Shown here piece by piece: positions 25,193-32,060 of a stretch of 38,804 nt of DNA. The notes beneath the pieces were generated by a model. That model worked only from the letters and a program-made list of their open reading frames with translations, ran no database searches and was not told the DNA's origin. Positions within the stretch are counted from its first letter, which is position 1. Each line of letters opens with the position of its first letter. This stretch comes from Acetobacteraceae bacterium. Its GTDB lineage: Bacteria > Pseudomonadota > Alphaproteobacteria > Acetobacterales > Acetobacteraceae. The position numbers and the translations under genes are program-made. The stretch covers positions 1 to 38,804 of the forward strand of contig JANXMB010000122.1 in assembly GCA_025354865.1 (NCBI GenBank), read 5' to 3'.

Positions 25193-26052
25193 GGCAGATG
25201 CATTCCGATATAGGGCGGCAGGTTAAAGGCCCCCGCGTGAATTTCCGGCGTCCAATACCGGGTTTTGCCCAGGATACCGGCAGTTTGCGCCCGAGCGCGA
25301 ATCTCGGCCACCGAAACGTTCGTCAGGTCGGCACTTTTCGCCGCCCAGCCAAGGGTCATCAACCCGCCGACATAGGTTGGCACCGCCGCGACATAGGCGG
25401 TCACATACGGGAAGAACTGGCGACGCCGAGCGCTGGTTTCGCGCAATTCGTCGGCCTGCATGAAGGGAACGCCGCACTGGTTCACGATCAGGCCGTTGGC
25501 GGTCAGGATGCGGGCGCAGTTTTGGTAGAATGCGTCGGTAAACAAAACCTCCCCCACCCCGATGGGATCGGTGGAGTCTACGATTATCGCATCGAACGAG
25601 GCATCGGGCGCGCGCTTCACGTAATCGATCCCGTCCCCGACGATCACGTCTGCTCGGGGGTCGTTCCAGGCGTCGCCTGCGATTCCGGGCAGGAATTCTT
25701 TGCACAAGCGGATCACTTCGCCGTCGATCTCGACCATGACGGCGCGCTTCACGTTGCTATGTTGCAACACCCGGCGCAGCACCCCGCCGTCGCCGGCACC
25801 GATGATCAACACGTTTGCGGCGGCCCCGTGCGCCAGCAACGGCACATGGGTCAGCATTTCCTGGTAGACGAATTCGTCGCGCTCGGTGATTTGGATTACA
25901 CCGTCCAGCACCATGACCCGCCCGTGCGAGGAACTTTCGAAAATAACGATATCCTGGAAGTCGCTTTTCACCCGCGCCAGTTCGCGCGTTACCAGGAATC
26001 GCTGGCCCCAATCGGGGTAAAGCGATTCGTTGATCCAGCTATCGGTCGTCAT
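25189..26052 (-). CDS. speE: Polyamine aminopropyltransferase (spermidine synthase)
   Basis: A 287-residue aminopropyltransferase that joins the aminopropyl group of decarboxylated SAM to putrescine. The N-terminal beta domain reads FESSSHGRVMVLDGVIQITERDEFVYQEM, which carries the conserved Gln and Tyr of the family and the DE pair. The Rossmann motif is LIIGAGDGGVLRRVLQH. DGIDYV and the catalytic gate DSTDPIG follow. The ATG at 26052 is used, with GGAG upstream; an upstream in-frame start at 26076 would put the start inside the hairpin at 26075-26101. It follows speD, which supplies its cosubstrate, and its stop overlaps the enoyl-CoA hydratase start. Confidence 0.93.
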   Translation of the reverse strand: MTTDSWINESLYPDWGQRFLVTRELARVKSDFQDIVIFESSSHGRVMVLDGVIQITERDEFVYQEMLTHVPLLAHGAAANVLIIGAGDGGVLRRVLQHSNVKRAVMVEIDGEVIRLCKEFLPGIAGDAWNDPRADVIVGDGIDYVKRAPDASFDAIIVDSTDPIGVGEVLFTDAFYQNCARILTANGLIVNQCGVPFMQADELRETSARRRQFFPYVTAYVAAVPTYVGGLMTLGWAAKSADLTNVSVAEIRARAQTAGILGKTRYWTPEIHAGAFNLPPYIGMHLP

Positions 26053-26074
26053 CCGGGGCGCTCCATACGAAAAC

Positions 26075-26101
26075 ACGGCCCGGACGGATCGCCCGGGCCG
26101 T
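26075..26101 (-). terminator. Hairpin between speD and speE, possible attenuating terminator
   Basis: On the minus strand a perfect 9-bp stem, ACGGCCCGG with CCGGGCCGT around a 9-base loop, is followed by GTTTTC. It lies 24 bases after the speD stop and 22 bases before the speE start. The T-run is short, so it may reduce rather than stop transcription into speE. Confidence 0.55.
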
Positions 26102-26125
26102 ATGTCGCGTCAATGATCGGAAGGA

Positions 26126-26602
26126 TTAAACGATCAGACCGCGGCGCTGTTCGCCCAGGTTGATCGAGGTCGGCGCGAAGGCTTCCTTCAGCGCCGGAAT
26201 CCCCTTGTACGGGTTGCATTCGCCGCACATGAACACGTCGATCGCGGCAAAATCCCGTTCCGGCCACGTGTGGATGGAGATGTGGCTTTCCGCCAGCACC
26301 AGCACCCCGCTCACACCGCCGTTCGGGGAGAAATGGTGAAAATGACCGTGCAGAATGGTCGCACCGGCGGCTTCGGCCGCTTCGCGCAGGGCGCGGTCGA
26401 TATGTGCGGGATCGCCCAGGTTGCTGGCGCCCCACAAATCGATCAGCAAATGCGTGCCGGCAAACTTAACCCCGTCCTTTTCGACGAAGTAGTCCTTCTG
26501 TTCGTCGAAATGTTCTTCGACGTGTGCCCGAGCAAGATCGGACGATGACTGGTTGCTGCTCGGGAGTTCCGAGACCATCCCCAGTGGGCTGAGTGCGTTC
26601 AT
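26126..26602 (-). CDS. speD: S-adenosylmethionine decarboxylase proenzyme
   Basis: A 158-residue proenzyme of the prokaryotic class 1B type. It cleaves itself between Glu105 and Ser106 in ESHISIHTWPE, turning Ser106 into the pyruvoyl cofactor. His111 and Cys126 (VFMCGECNP) sit at the spacing expected for the processing and proton-donor residues. The product, decarboxylated SAM, feeds the spermidine synthase encoded next. About 45 residues before the core (FAGTHLLIDLWG) form an N-terminal extension rich in Ser, Glu and Asp; class 1B enzymes are often near 120-130 residues. The ATG at 26602 has a strong GGAAGGGG site, which supports the extended form. Confidence 0.93.
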   Translation of the reverse strand: MNALSPLGMVSELPSSNQSSSDLARAHVEEHFDEQKDYFVEKDGVKFAGTHLLIDLWGASNLGDPAHIDRALREAAEAAGATILHGHFHHFSPNGGVSGVLVLAESHISIHTWPERDFAAIDVFMCGECNPYKGIPALKEAFAPTSINLGEQRRGLIV

Positions 26603-26635
26603 TGCGAACCCCTTCCTACCAGTAGACAGCCTGTT

Positions 26636-26663
26636 GGACGGCGTGGATGATTCCGCGCCGTCC
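26636..26663 (-). promoter_or_regulatory. Leader hairpin upstream of speD
   Basis: GGACGGCG pairs perfectly with CGCCGTCC around a 12-base loop. It is 34-61 bases before the speD ATG and has no T-run. It may be part of the speD leader or help end the upstream flagellar operon. Confidence 0.3.
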
Positions 26664-26743
26664 CCTTGGGCTAAGGCGGCGGAACATGATGAAAGGGGGG
26701 GGCAAGCGCAAGCGGTTTTTTGCCTTCGCCCGTAAAAATGCGG

Positions 26744-29700
26744 TCACTGCCTGCCGACAGCGGCCAATGCGGCGGGAATGGCTTTCGTCAGGCCCATTTC
26801 TCGTTCCAATCGTGGAAGATCCTCGGTGCCGTGGACCGGATCGGCGGTCAGCAGGCGGATGGTATCGGCGATCGGGCCGGTTCCCAGGCGCGTATCCAAG
26901 GTTGCCCGCAAGGCCGTCAGACCATTGCGATCGCCAGCGCGTTCTGCTGCGGTTGCAAGGCGCAACACCAATTGCCGTTGTTCCTCGTTCAACACGCCCG
27001 TCGCCGGGATCGCGAAACCGATCGCCGACATCAGGGCTTCCTCGGCAGCCGCCCATTGGCCAGCCGATTCGTGGACGCTGGCCCGAGCGGTATCGGCACC
27101 CAGACCGGTCAGTCCGGCCAAAGCTTCGATCGCGCCTTGTGCGTCGCCCAGGCGGCTTTTCGCAACCGACGCCAGGATCGCTCGCTTTTCTGCCATGTCG
27201 GGGTCCGATGTCGGCGCAGACGATAGCGCCAGTGCAGCCAAAGCCCCGGCCGCATCGCCTTCCTTGATCCGCAGATCGGCCAAGCGCGCCCCGAAAGAGG
27301 CGCGACTGAGCGGAGTGGTCGCGCCGGATGCCAGCTTCTCTAGCAACGGTGCAGCGCGGGATGGCAAATCCAGCGCCATCAGTCGTTCGGCAAGGCGCGC
27401 CTGCAAATCCTCATTCGGCGGCATGAGCTTGAACAGATCGGCGTTCTCATCGACCAACGACACGAGATCGAGCGGCGGCAGCGCATCCGTCGCCTCGCTG
27501 TAAAGCAAGGCCATGAACATCCCGATCAGATGGCTCTGGACGTTTTGGGCATGATCGGGGAACTCGGCTTGCAGCGCGCGCAACTCGGTCAGCGCCGCCC
27601 GCCATTCCCCGGCCCGCTGATGCAGATCCGCGACCCGTTCGCGCAGCGCCAGTTCGCGCCGGTCGCCGCGCCAGACGTAGCGCAGCTTGTCCAACGCCTC
27701 GGCCGCTTTGGCTGCATCGAGCTGGCCCGACGCCAACCGCACCTCCACCGCTCGGGTTGCCGCCCGCGCCCGATCCCGCTGGTCGCGACCGGCCGCCAAG
27801 GCATCGAGCGCGGTTAACGCCCCTGGCGCATCGCCATCGGCCTGTTTCAGCAGGGCACGCGCGAAGTCCAACCCCGGCGCTTTCCCGGCCAAAGCCAGAA
27901 GGCGTTTTGCAGCCGGGGCCTCCCCGCCCAGGATCATCGTCTCGGCCACCGAGGGCAGGATGCGATCGCGAATCCCGGGCGGGTATTGCAACGCCAGAGG
28001 GCCGGTGGCAGCGAACACTGCGGCCGCGACGGGCGAGCCTTCCTCCACCGCCGCCTGACGGATCGCCCGCCACAGCGCGATCTCATCGGTGCCGGTCAGA
28101 CGCGGGTCCTCGATCCCGGCGGCGTCGGCGATGCGTCCGGCCAGCAACGCGCCGATCGCCGTCAGACCGATCGTGTCGGGCGACGCCGCTTCCTTGGGAT
28201 CCTGTTCGGCCGCGACCAGCAACAAGGCCTCGGCTTCCGCGCCCATCCCGAGGGACAGCATCGTGGTTGCGACGGCACGCCGCTTGGGTCCGCGGGCGCG
28301 TGGCAAGGCGGCAGCAGCGTCGGCAATGCCGCGCGACAGGGCCTGGACCAGGGCTTCGGTGGATTGCGTCGGCAGCTTGAAACGCCGGGTCAGATGCACG
28401 GCGGCGGCAGCGGCCTCGGTTGCCGGGGTCGGCTGGGTGATCGCCAGCCCGTTCGGCCCGCCGGTGACCTGGAACCCGGTCGGGACCGTGCGCAGCGCCA
28501 CATTGTCGGCAAGCGGTTCGAGCACGACGCCCACGATCGCCGGCAGCAGGCCGAATTCGGCCGTGCGCCGCCCGACCAGCACCGCCTGTCCGGGCCGGCG
28601 CAGGGTGCCGATCAACAGGGTCGCACCGCTGCTGGGATCGGCCATGCTGACGATGTTGCCCGGCGCCTCCGCCGGTAAATCCAGCCGACCGTCCTTCGGC
28701 AGGAACGGAATCGCTCGGGCGACCCGCGTCGTGGGATGGACGGCGATTTTCCAGCCGGTCGGCGTCAGGGACAGGACGACACCGGTATCCGGCGGGGGGC
28801 GCAGTTCGATCAGAGTACCGGCTTGCAGTTCCCGCACATTGGCCGATCCAAACACCGGATTGTCACGCAGGGAGGCAAGGTCGATCGGGCGGCGTTCGTC
28901 GAACACGACATAGACAACGCCGCCGCGCCGGAATGCGGCCGCGCCGGTTTTGGCACCGAGGGGGACCGTGAAGGCGATGCCCTCGGGCGGCACGATCGGC
29001 GCTGCGACAAGCGCGAGCGGTCCGGTCGGCGATCCCAAAAGCGAGGCCGCAACGGGTGCCTGCGCCGAGCGGTCGTCGGCCGGCTTTCGGGCGGACGGTT
29101 CGGGGGCGGGGGGTGCGACGACAGGGGCTGCGACCGGGGCTGGCGCGGCGTCCGCAACAGGCTTCGGTTTCACCGGTTCGGCCGGTGGATGCGCCGCTTC
29201 GGCGACGGGCTTCGGTTTCACCGGTTCGGCCGGTAGACGCGCCGCTTCGGCGACGGGCTTCGGTTTCGCCGGTTCGGCCTCGGGCGCGGTTTTCGGCGCG
29301 GGTTGGGGCTTCACCGCCTCGGCCGGCTGTTTACGAGCCGGCGTGGGGGGGGCGGCATGCGCGACGGGATCGAGGACGTCGATCACCGCATGACCGTCGA
29401 TCCGCATCTCCCGCAGTGCCGCACCCGCTGCCACCACAAGCTCCGCCCGCTCGGCTTTCGTCTGCAGGGATCGAACATTTGTCGGCGCATAGGCCGGTTT
29501 GCGCAGCACGGTGGCGGCGGGAAAGGCGATCGCGACGGTGTCGCCATCCCGGCTGAGTTTATAGGCGGTGCCCGGCACATCGAACACGATGCGGCCGAAA
29601 CCGGGATGGTTGCCGACCCGCACGGCAATCTCGGTCGTTTCCTCGGCGTAAGCGGCCGCGCCTGCGATCGGGGCGAGGCAGAACAAAAGCGCGCGCGCGG

Positions 29701-29785
29701 CCCTTACAAAGTCTCGAACATTGGGGCCGCGAACATAGGGGCCGCCAACATTGGGGCCGCCAACCTTGGGGCCGCGTTGGGCCAT
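26744..29785 (-). CDS. Large exported TPR-like repeat protein of the flagellar operon
   Basis: A 1013-residue protein, the last gene of the fliL-to-cheZ operon. It has an unusual n-region of short repeats (residues 5-24, GPNVG-like), then a signal peptide core ALLFCLAPIAGAAAYA, cleaved near 47. Residues about 50-140 form a beta domain resembling AMIN-type domains (GFGRIVFDVPG). A Pro/Lys/Ala-rich linker with three 16-residue repeats spans 171-218. A second beta part covers about 265-460. From about 510 to the end it is alpha-helical with Ala/Leu-rich TPR-like hairpins. The ATG at 29785 lies one base after the cheZ stop; no better start precedes the signal core. It is probably periplasmic and helps motility or cell-envelope assembly, but I cannot name the function. 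Confidence 0.75.
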   Translation of the reverse strand: MAQRGPKVGGPNVGGPYVRGPNVRDFVRAARALLFCLAPIAGAAAYAEETTEIAVRVGNHPGFGRIVFDVPGTAYKLSRDGDTVAIAFPAATVLRKPAYAPTNVRSLQTKAERAELVVAAGAALREMRIDGHAVIDVLDPVAHAAPPTPARKQPAEAVKPQPAPKTAPEAEPAKPKPVAEAARLPAEPVKPKPVAEAAHPPAEPVKPKPVADAAPAPVAAPVVAPPAPEPSARKPADDRSAQAPVAASLLGSPTGPLALVAAPIVPPEGIAFTVPLGAKTGAAAFRRGGVVYVVFDERRPIDLASLRDNPVFGSANVRELQAGTLIELRPPPDTGVVLSLTPTGWKIAVHPTTRVARAIPFLPKDGRLDLPAEAPGNIVSMADPSSGATLLIGTLRRPGQAVLVGRRTAEFGLLPAIVGVVLEPLADNVALRTVPTGFQVTGGPNGLAITQPTPATEAAAAAVHLTRRFKLPTQSTEALVQALSRGIADAAAALPRARGPKRRAVATTMLSLGMGAEAEALLLVAAEQDPKEAASPDTIGLTAIGALLAGRIADAAGIEDPRLTGTDEIALWRAIRQAAVEEGSPVAAAVFAATGPLALQYPPGIRDRILPSVAETMILGGEAPAAKRLLALAGKAPGLDFARALLKQADGDAPGALTALDALAAGRDQRDRARAATRAVEVRLASGQLDAAKAAEALDKLRYVWRGDRRELALRERVADLHQRAGEWRAALTELRALQAEFPDHAQNVQSHLIGMFMALLYSEATDALPPLDLVSLVDENADLFKLMPPNEDLQARLAERLMALDLPSRAAPLLEKLASGATTPLSRASFGARLADLRIKEGDAAGALAALALSSAPTSDPDMAEKRAILASVAKSRLGDAQGAIEALAGLTGLGADTARASVHESAGQWAAAEEALMSAIGFAIPATGVLNEEQRQLVLRLATAAERAGDRNGLTALRATLDTRLGTGPIADTIRLLTADPVHGTEDLPRLEREMGLTKAIPAALAAVGRQ
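29132..29275 (-). repeat. Three 48-bp in-frame repeats in the linker of the large protein
   Basis: Three consecutive units encode EPAKPKPVAEAARLPA, EPVKPKPVAEAAHPPA and EPVKPKPVADAAPAPV (residues 171-218). The DNA copies are nearly identical. They form a stiff Lys/Pro-rich spacer, the kind that spans the periplasm in TonB-like and other envelope proteins. Confidence 0.85.
29714..29773 (-). repeat. Four 15-bp tandem repeats in the signal-peptide n-region
   Basis: On the plus strand the unit reads AACATTGGGGCCGCC with small changes, four times in a row. On the coding strand each unit gives five residues (GPKVG, GPNVG, GPYVR, GPNVR; residues 5-24 of the large protein). The 15-base unit keeps the frame when copies are gained or lost. 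Confidence 0.85.
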
Positions 29786-29786
29786 A

Positions 29787-30431
29787 TCAATCGAAACTCG
29801 CCATCAGCTTGTCGATATCGGATTGACCCATCGCCTGTTGCGGCAGTTGCGGGCCGTTCAGCAATTCTTCCTCCCGCGTGAGTTCGACCGGCGGCGGCGT
29901 CGGCAGACCGGCGGTCTTGGGACCGAAGGTGGCGATGATGCGGGCGACCTTGTCTTCGATGGTTTTCAAGGTGCCAACGACTTTTGTGATGCGCTGGCCG
30001 GTGATGTCCTGAAAACTACAGGCCTCGTAAATTCGGGTCGTTGCTTCCTGCAACTTATCGGCTGCTTCGCCGCTGACGGTACCGGCGACGATGTCCAGGG
30101 TTTCGCAACTTTCCAGAATCGCATCGGTCGCCGATGCGGTATGCGCCACGATCGCATCGAGTTCGTCGGTCGCGAAGGGGATGTGACAACCATTGATGTC
30201 GTCCACCTTCAACGCAGCAATCTCGATCTTGGCATTGGCGATGGTGCGGCCGAGTTCCTCGACCTCCAGCAGCAATGCGGTGTCGTGGACGGTCAGATTT
30301 TCGCTCATTGCGGTCAGCACGGCACGTACGACCTCCGTAAATATTTCGGGTTCGGTGGCGGGCCGTCTGGCGCGTATTTCCGCCAACCGTTCCGATAACA
30401 GGATATCCTTGCCTTCGAACGAATCAGGCAT
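29787..30431 (-). CDS. cheZ: CheZ-like chemotaxis phosphatase
   Basis: A 214-residue, mostly helical protein. The signature SFQDITGQRITKVV (139-152) carries Asp142 and Gln146, the pair that CheZ uses to dephosphorylate CheY-P (DxxxQ). The C-terminus GQSDIDKLMASFD (202-214) looks like the tethered CheY-binding peptide of CheZ and resembles the FliM N-terminal peptide (NQAEIDSLLGF) encoded in the same operon. The first 8 bases of the gene overlap the end of cheY, so the response regulator and its phosphatase are translated together. One base separates it from the large repeat-protein gene. Confidence 0.85.
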   Translation of the reverse strand: MPDSFEGKDILLSERLAEIRARRPATEPEIFTEVVRAVLTAMSENLTVHDTALLLEVEELGRTIANAKIEIAALKVDDINGCHIPFATDELDAIVAHTASATDAILESCETLDIVAGTVSGEAADKLQEATTRIYEACSFQDITGQRITKVVGTLKTIEDKVARIIATFGPKTAGLPTPPPVELTREEELLNGPQLPQQAMGQSDIDKLMASFD

Positions 30432-30810
30432 GCCCGAGGACCTTTTCGATTTTGTCTTTCAGGGTCTCGGCGTTGAAGGGCTTGACGATATAGTTCGATA
30501 CGCCGGCCGCCTTGGCCGCCACCACGTTTTCGGTCTTGCTTTCCGCCGTGATCATAATGAAGGGCGTCTGCTTCAACCGCCCGTCCGCCCGCACTTCCTG
30601 CAGCAGTTGCAAACCCGTCATCGGCGCCATGTTCCAGTCGCTGATCACCAGGCCGAAATTGCCGGTGCGCAGCTTGGACAACGCCTCGGCCCCATCGGAT
30701 GCTTCTTCGACGTTGTTGAATTCGATCTGCTTCAACAAGTTGCGGATGATGCGCAACATGGTCTTGTAGTCGTCAACGATGAGCACATTCATGGATTTGT
30801 CGATTGCCAT
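30424..30810 (-). CDS. cheY: CheY-type single-domain response regulator
   Basis: A 128-residue receiver domain with no output domain. Asp13 and Asp14 bind magnesium, Asp58 in VISDWNM is the phosphorylation site, Thr88 is the switch residue, Tyr107 the aromatic switch and Lys110 in IVKPF the conserved lysine. Phosphorylated CheY binds FliM at the flagellar switch and changes rotation. It lies 15 bases after motE and overlaps cheZ. The start at 30810 has AAAGGAC upstream. No kinase (CheA) gene is in the window, so the phosphate source is elsewhere. Confidence 0.92.
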   Translation of the reverse strand: MAIDKSMNVLIVDDYKTMLRIIRNLLKQIEFNNVEEASDGAEALSKLRTGNFGLVISDWNMAPMTGLQLLQEVRADGRLKQTPFIMITAESKTENVVAAKAAGVSNYIVKPFNAETLKDKIEKVLGHA

Positions 30811-30825
30811 GGGGGGAGTGTCCTT

Positions 30826-31572
30826 TCAGCTTTTGATTGGGGGTTCGGTTTTCGGGTGTTCGGCGGCGGCGTCCGGCCGGCCTTTGGACTTCGCCAGTTG
30901 GGCGGTCAGATCGCGCGCTTTGTCCGGTGCCATCGCGGCCAGGATCGGGGCGGCTTTGGTTTCTTTCATGTGCACAATCAACGGCAGCAACACCGACATC
31001 GTCAAATCGTTGAAAATCGCCGCCGCGTCGCGCGGTTTCATGGTTTCGTAAAGTTTCGCCAAACTCTGCCAGTTGGCTTCCTCCTTCTGTTGTCGGGCCG
31101 CATCCAACGACGCCAACTGCGACTGCAAGCCGCGCAGTTCCTGAACCCGAGCGGCGATTTTCTGTTCGGTGGCAGTCAGGACGGATTCGCGGGCCGCGAC
31201 AGATGCGTCCCGGCGTTCGAGTTCCAGGCGACGCTGGCGCAGTTCCAGCAACACCGCGCGTTCGCTGTCGGGGATCGGCGGTGGGCCCACGGGAATCGGC
31301 GGCGTCGACGGGGTATCGTCCTTTTTCACCGCCGTCTCCGCCGTATTCCCATGCTCCGGCGGTTTGCCGTGCTCGGCCGGCTTCGCATGTTCCGGCGGCT
31401 TCGCATGTTCGGGCGGCTTCGCATGCTCCGCTGCGCTGGCCGTGGCGATCATCCCCATCGGCGAGGGATCGAACCACGACCGAACCAGCCACAAGGATTT
31501 GCTGCCGAGCAACGCAACCAGCGCGAGGATTGTCAGCGGCAGGAGCCGGGGGGCGGGAAAACGCAGCGTCAT
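30826..31572 (-). CDS. motE: MotE-like flagellar motor chaperone
   Basis: A 248-residue protein with one N-terminal membrane segment (LLPLTILALVALLG, residues 10-23). A low-complexity stretch at 49-76 (EHAKPP repeats) and a Pro-rich segment follow, then a long coiled coil (about 100-160) and a C-terminal MgtE_N-like region (LAKLYETMKPRDAAAIFNDL ... AAPILAAM). This order matches MotE proteins, described as periplasmic chaperones of MotC in rhizobia. The ATG overlaps the stop of the DUF6468 gene by 4 bases. No motB or motC is in the window. Confidence 0.78.
   Translation of the reverse strand: MTLRFPAPRLLPLTILALVALLGSKSLWLVRSWFDPSPMGMIATASAAEHAKPPEHAKPPEHAKPAEHGKPPEHGNTAETAVKKDDTPSTPPIPVGPPPIPDSERAVLLELRQRRLELERRDASVAARESVLTATEQKIAARVQELRGLQSQLASLDAARQQKEEANWQSLAKLYETMKPRDAAAIFNDLTMSVLLPLIVHMKETKAAPILAAMAPDKARDLTAQLAKSKGRPDAAAEHPKTEPPIKS
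31345..31428 (-). repeat. 18-bp tandem repeats in motE
   Basis: Four full units and a partial fifth encode EHAKPP, EHAKPP, EHAKPA, EHGKPP, EHGN (residues 49-76). The unit is a multiple of three, so copy number can change without a frameshift. The stretch lies just after the membrane anchor. Confidence 0.85.
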
Positions 31573-32024
31573 CGCGCCAGCCTCAGGGCCTGGAGCAGAT
31601 CGCGTTCGGCCTGACTGCGGATGCGCGGGGCGCCGTCGTCGGCTTCGGCCATGGCCATCGCCGATGCCAATGTGGGTGCGGACGCGGAGGCGGCCAAGGG
31701 GCGACCCTGGCGCACCAATGTTTCCAACCGATCCGCCAGCCGTTCGCCACGTTCGCTCAAAAACGCCAGATCGTCCTTCAGCACCGCGCCGCTATCGATC
31801 CGCTGGGCGATCTCCCGGCCTGCCCCATCGGCGGCCTGGCGCAATCGGACGATGCTGGTTTCCGCCTGCGTCGTGCTCGCATTGAAACCCGCCACCAGCG
31901 CCTCCAACGCCACACGGTCGCGCTTCAGCACGCCCAGCGCACGTTCCAACCGCAGCGCGTGAAATAGCGTCGCCGTCAGCAAGCCGCTCAAACCGAGTTC
32001 GAGGATCCATTCCATGCCTGGCAT
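31569..32024 (-). CDS. DUF6468-like membrane protein of the flagellar operon
   Basis: A 151-residue protein with one N-terminal hydrophobic segment (WILELGLSGLLTATLFHAL) followed by a predicted coiled coil (heptad-like Leu/Ala spacing about residues 25-105) and an Ala-rich acidic tail. Position next to fliM and motE and the general form match the DUF6468 family of Rhodospirillales flagellar clusters; the family name is from memory. Three starts are possible: GTG 32033, ATG 32024 (AAGG about 10 bases upstream, used here) and ATG 32015. It lies 36 bases after fliM and overlaps motE by 4 bases. Function is unknown; an envelope role in the motor is inferred. Confidence 0.6.
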   Translation of the reverse strand: MPGMEWILELGLSGLLTATLFHALRLERALGVLKRDRVALEALVAGFNASTTQAETSIVRLRQAADGAGREIAQRIDSGAVLKDDLAFLSERGERLADRLETLVRQGRPLAASASAPTLASAMAMAEADDGAPRIRSQAERDLLQALRLAR

Positions 32025-32039
32025 TTTGCGCACGCCTTG

Positions 32040-32056
32040 GTTAACGAAGCGTTAAC
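32040..32056. promoter_or_regulatory. GTTAACG palindrome between fliM and the DUF6468 gene
   Basis: GTTAACG and CGTTAAC are separated by three bases. It lies in the 36-base gap after the fliM stop and just upstream of the ribosome binding site for the DUF6468 gene. It may be an operator or an mRNA hairpin that tunes downstream translation. Confidence 0.3.
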
Positions 32057-32060
32057 GGAA

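Noticed and set aside
30193-31614. 473-codon plus-strand open frame antisense to cheZ, cheY and motE
   Set aside because: Low-complexity Gly/Arg/His composition and complete overlap with well-supported genes.
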